Origin: Erythrobacter sp. UBA3075
GTDB taxonomy: Bacteria; Pseudomonadota; Alphaproteobacteria; Sphingomonadales; Sphingomonadaceae
Reading direction: 5' to 3'
Length of the DNA: 7,634 nucleotides
NCBI GenBank assembly: GCA_002367375.1
Contig: DFBR01000202.1
Span: 1-7,634 of the forward strand
Part shown: in pieces, positions 5,742 to 7,634 of the stretch
Numbering within the stretch: position 1 is the stretch's first letter
Layout: each line of letters opens with the position of its first letter
Position numbers and translations under genes: made by a program
Notes under the pieces: model-generated
Told to the model about the DNA's origin: nothing
What the model saw: the letters and a program-made list of their open reading frames with translations, nothing else
Database searches by the model: none

Positions 5742-6413
5742 TTAATGGCACATGTCACGCGCCAACGCCAATAATGCTGCATCATCGGGCTGTGGAGCAG
5801 ACTGGCAATCGCGCCAACCGCTTCCAGCCGCTTGGGCTACGCGAGGGCCGATACAGGCGAGCGCGATACGCGATTTGTCGAGCCCGCGGCGTTCACATTC
5901 GGAAGCAAAATGGCGCGCAGCAGCGGCGGAATGGAGCAGAACGAGCGGATCGGATGCACGCAGGCTGACCTCATCGCTGCCGGACAGGGGCAAAGCGCGC
6001 ACATCATAGACAATGCGCGTGGTAACTTTGGCGCTGTCAGGCAGATCGAGCGGCACATGCTCCGACCCGGCGAGGCGGAGAAAGTGCGTGTCGCCATCTG
6101 CCGCATCGACGAGCGCCTGCAACCCGCCAACCCCCGTTTGCGCGACGGTGAAACCCGCTTCGCGCGCCGCAATCGCAGTGGCTTCGCCGACAGCATGCAC
6201 GGGCAGTGTCAGCAGACCTTCCAAAGCCGCGCCGCCATGGCGGATCGCATTGGCACTGCCCAGCAGGAGAGCGTCGAACTCGCTTGCATCAGGCGCGTCC
6301 CAAGCAACCGGCACGACTTCGAACAGCGGCCTGCCAAGCACCGCCATGTTGAGATCACGCGCTGCCTGCAATGTCGATTGCAGACCCGGCTGAGGGCGAA
6401 TGGCGAAGATCAT
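5742..6413 (-). CDS. hemD: Uroporphyrinogen-III synthase
   Basis: A 223-residue cytoplasmic enzyme that cyclises hydroxymethylbilane with D-ring inversion to uroporphyrinogen III, the branch point to haem, sirohaem, cobalamin and (where present) bacteriochlorophyll. HemD is poorly conserved in sequence, but the bilobed pattern is visible: IRPQPGLQSTLQ at the start, LLGSANAIRHGG (50-61), VHAVGEATA (72-80), FLRLAGSEH (111-119), LLHSAAAARHFA (159-170), ACIGPRVAQAA (186-196) and a final DDAALLAL helix. These correspond to the family's conserved Ser-x-Asn-Ala, Val-Gly-x-x-Thr-Ala and Ile-Gly-Pro positions. The length fits, though it is slightly short. Its ATG (6413-6411) overlaps the hemC TGA (6412-6410) as ATGA, with GAGGG at 6424-6420 as the ribosome binding site, so translation is probably coupled to hemC. 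Confidence 0.88.
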   Translation of the reverse strand: MIFAIRPQPGLQSTLQAARDLNMAVLGRPLFEVVPVAWDAPDASEFDALLLGSANAIRHGGAALEGLLTLPVHAVGEATAIAAREAGFTVAQTGVGGLQALVDAADGDTHFLRLAGSEHVPLDLPDSAKVTTRIVYDVRALPLSGSDEVSLRASDPLVLLHSAAAARHFASECERRGLDKSRIALACIGPRVAQAAGSGWRDCQSAPQPDDAALLALARDMCH

Positions 6414-7339
6414 GGCGGGCCCTCAAACACGGCGCGGATGCCCGGCGTGGCGCTTTCGAGAAGCTGCGAAGCGAGCTTGGCAGGCGAGGCATCATCTCCG
6501 GCGGCAAAGCGTGCTTCGGCTTCGACCCGCTCTGCGCCGTCGCCGCTGAAAATCGCCGCGCGCATGGTCAGCTCGCCGTCCGCATGGTCGCACAGGACAC
6601 CGATGGGTGAATGGCAATTGCCGCCCAAGGCAAGCAGCAGGGCGCGCTCGGCCATCACTTCAGCATGGCTGGCCGCATGGTCCAATGGCGCAAGCAATTC
6701 CTGTGTGCGCGTGTCATCTGCGCGGCATTCCAGCGCGATGGCCCCTTGTGCGGGCGCAGGCAGCCATTCGTTCTGGTCGAGCGGGTGGCCGATATCGTCC
6801 TGTCCCAGCCGCAAAAGGCCCGCTGCGGCGAGAAAAGTCGCATCCGCCTCGCCCGCGTCCAGCTTGCCCAGCCGGGTGGCGACGTTGCCGCGAAAGGTCA
6901 CGACTTTGCAATCGGGGCGCATGTTGAGCAATTGCGCAGCACGGCGCGGCGCACTGGTGCCGATGATCGCACCATTGGCCAACGCCGCAATGCTCTGCGC
7001 TCCGATCAGCCGGTCGCGCTTGTCCGCACGCGGCAAGATCGCGGTGAGCAGCAGTGTGTCAGGCCGCACAGTCTCGACGTCTTTCAACGAATGGACAGCC
7101 GCATCAATCCGCCCTTCCGCGAGCCAAGCATCCAGTTCCTTGGTCCACAATGCCTTGCCGCCAATCTCGGCCAGCGGGCGGTCGAGCACTTTGTCTCCGC
7201 TCGCCACGACGGGGACCAATTCAACCGCATTTTCGGGCCAATCATGCGCTTCGCACAGACGGCGGCGGGCTTCCTCGGCCTGCACCATGGCGAGCGGAGA
7301 GCGGCGGGTTCCGAGTTTCAGGAATGGTGCGTCAGGCAT
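6410..7339 (-). CDS. hemC: Porphobilinogen deaminase (hydroxymethylbilane synthase)
   Basis: A 309-residue cytoplasmic enzyme that joins four porphobilinogens into hydroxymethylbilane, the HemD substrate. Seen: LGTRRSPLAMVQA at the N-terminus, VVASGDKVLDRPLAEIGGKA (44-63), the substrate-binding AAVHSLKDVET (80-90) with the catalytic Asp87, GTSAPRRAAQLLNMRPD (127-143), TFRGNVATRLGKL (148-160), PAPAQGAIALECR (194-206), and LGGNCHSPIG with Cys242, the expected attachment site of the dipyrromethane cofactor. The length is normal for the family. I start at the ATG 7339-7337, which puts the conserved core directly after a short MPDAPFLK. An upstream in-frame ATG at 7414 would run into tsaD and is rejected. 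The ribosome binding site is weak. It heads the minus-strand run with hemD and the Mic60-like gene. Confidence 0.95.
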   Translation of the reverse strand: MPDAPFLKLGTRRSPLAMVQAEEARRRLCEAHDWPENAVELVPVVASGDKVLDRPLAEIGGKALWTKELDAWLAEGRIDAAVHSLKDVETVRPDTLLLTAILPRADKRDRLIGAQSIAALANGAIIGTSAPRRAAQLLNMRPDCKVVTFRGNVATRLGKLDAGEADATFLAAAGLLRLGQDDIGHPLDQNEWLPAPAQGAIALECRADDTRTQELLAPLDHAASHAEVMAERALLLALGGNCHSPIGVLCDHADGELTMRAAIFSGDGAERVEAEARFAAGDDASPAKLASQLLESATPGIRAVFEGPP

Positions 7340-7350
7340 CGGTTCGCTTG

Positions 7351-7375
7351 CCCTAGCGGCCCCTTCCGCTAAGGG
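7351..7375. promoter_or_regulatory. Inverted repeat in the hemC-tsaD divergent gap, covering the tsaD ribosome binding site
   Basis: CCCTAGCGG (7351-7359) pairs with CCGCTAAGGG (7366-7375) across a 6-base loop (CCCCTT), with one unpaired A. The 3' arm contains AAGGG, the core of the tsaD ribosome binding site (AAGGGA at 7371-7376, 7 bases before the ATG). A shorter alternative pairing, CCCTT (7361-7365) with AAGGG, would also hide it. The element could act as RNA on tsaD translation or as a DNA operator in the 44-base intergenic gap. Confidence 0.4.
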
Positions 7376-7383
7376 AAAGTGCG

Positions 7384-7634
7384 ATGACACTGGTGCTCGG
7401 CATAGAAAGTTCATGCGACGAAACCGCCGCTGCTCTGGTGACGGGTGATCGCATTATTCTGGCGCAGGCAATTGCCAGTCAGGAGGCGGAGCACGCGCCC
7501 TATGGCGGCGTCGTTCCCGAAATCGCTGCGCGCGCGCACGCAGAGCGGCTCGCGCCACTGGTGGAGAGGGTTCTGCACGAAGCCGGTGTAGAACTGTCTG
7601 ATTGCGATGCCATCGCTGCCACTGCCGGACCGGG
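7384..7634 (+). CDS. tsaD: tRNA t6A37 threonylcarbamoyltransferase TsaD (3' partial)
   Basis: The first 83 codons of TsaD (formerly Gcp/YgjD), which with TsaB and TsaE transfers the threonylcarbamoyl group from TC-AMP to A37 of ANN-decoding tRNAs. The N-terminus [17 protein letters not shown] is the hallmark of the family (ATP-binding ASKHA fold), followed by [18 protein letters not shown] (37-54), also family-typical. The metal-binding HxxxH region and the rest lie beyond the window end. The start is the ATG at 7384 with AAGGGA at 7371-7376. It is divergent from hemC, a common arrangement in alphaproteobacteria. Nothing in the visible part suggests a defect; it is cut only by the window edge. 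Confidence 0.95.
   Translation, partial: MTLVLGIESSCDETAAALVTGDRIILAQAIASQEAEHAPYGGVVPEIAARAHAERLAPLVERVLHEAGVELSDCDAIAATAGP

Noticed and set aside
7340..7414. Extended hemC start at the ATG at 7414-7412.
   Set aside because: It would overlap the first codons of tsaD and its ribosome binding site, and the conserved HemC core begins right after the ATG at 7339.
5832..7448. 538-codon plus-strand open frame across hemD, hemC and the tsaD start.
   Set aside because: It is antisense to two clearly recognisable enzymes and overlaps tsaD in another frame. The Ser/Arg/Ala-rich translation shows no motif.

Overview
The window looks like chromosomal DNA of a GC-rich alphaproteobacterium, most likely in the Sphingomonadales (Erythrobacter/Altererythrobacter-like). 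The basis is strong G/C bias at third codon positions, the protein flavour, and the order tsaD <> hemC-hemD-Mic60-like gene, a neighbourhood known from alphaproteobacteria. The genus is inference; no search was possible.

Layout. Positions 1-127 hold the C-terminal end of an unrecognised plus-strand gene. Positions 229-856 hold a type II toxin-antitoxin pair with the toxin first (RelE/HigB-like Gp49 family) and an overlapping HTH antitoxin second. A small lipoprotein gene follows within 10 bases (866-1435). It converges, with a 4-base overlap, on a large minus-strand gene for a DsbD/ScsB-type transmembrane thiol-disulfide reductase (1432-3423). Divergent from that is a UbiH/COQ6-family FAD hydroxylase of ubiquinone synthesis (3484-4698). 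It converges on the minus-strand run hemC (7339-6410), hemD (6413-5742) and a Mic60/mitofilin-like membrane protein (5666-4716). tsaD starts divergently at 7384 and runs off the window end.

Function. Most of the window is housekeeping: tetrapyrrole synthesis (hemC and hemD are consecutive steps, overlapped by an ATGA junction), quinone synthesis, periplasmic thiol redox, tRNA t6A modification and a membrane-shaping candidate. The accessory part is the toxin-antitoxin module. Its most notable feature is a near-consensus promoter (TTGACA, 17 bases, TATAAA) whose -10 box sits in the centre of a 20-base dyad. Both lie inside the apparent N-terminal extension of the toxin frame, which puts the toxin start in doubt and suggests an autoregulatory operator.

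I see no insertion sequence, CRISPR array, tRNA, rRNA or clear intrinsic terminator. No gene-free stretch exceeds about 100 bases. I found no convincing wholly new multi-gene system; the regulatory layout of the toxin-antitoxin module and the leader hairpin of tsaD are the best leads.
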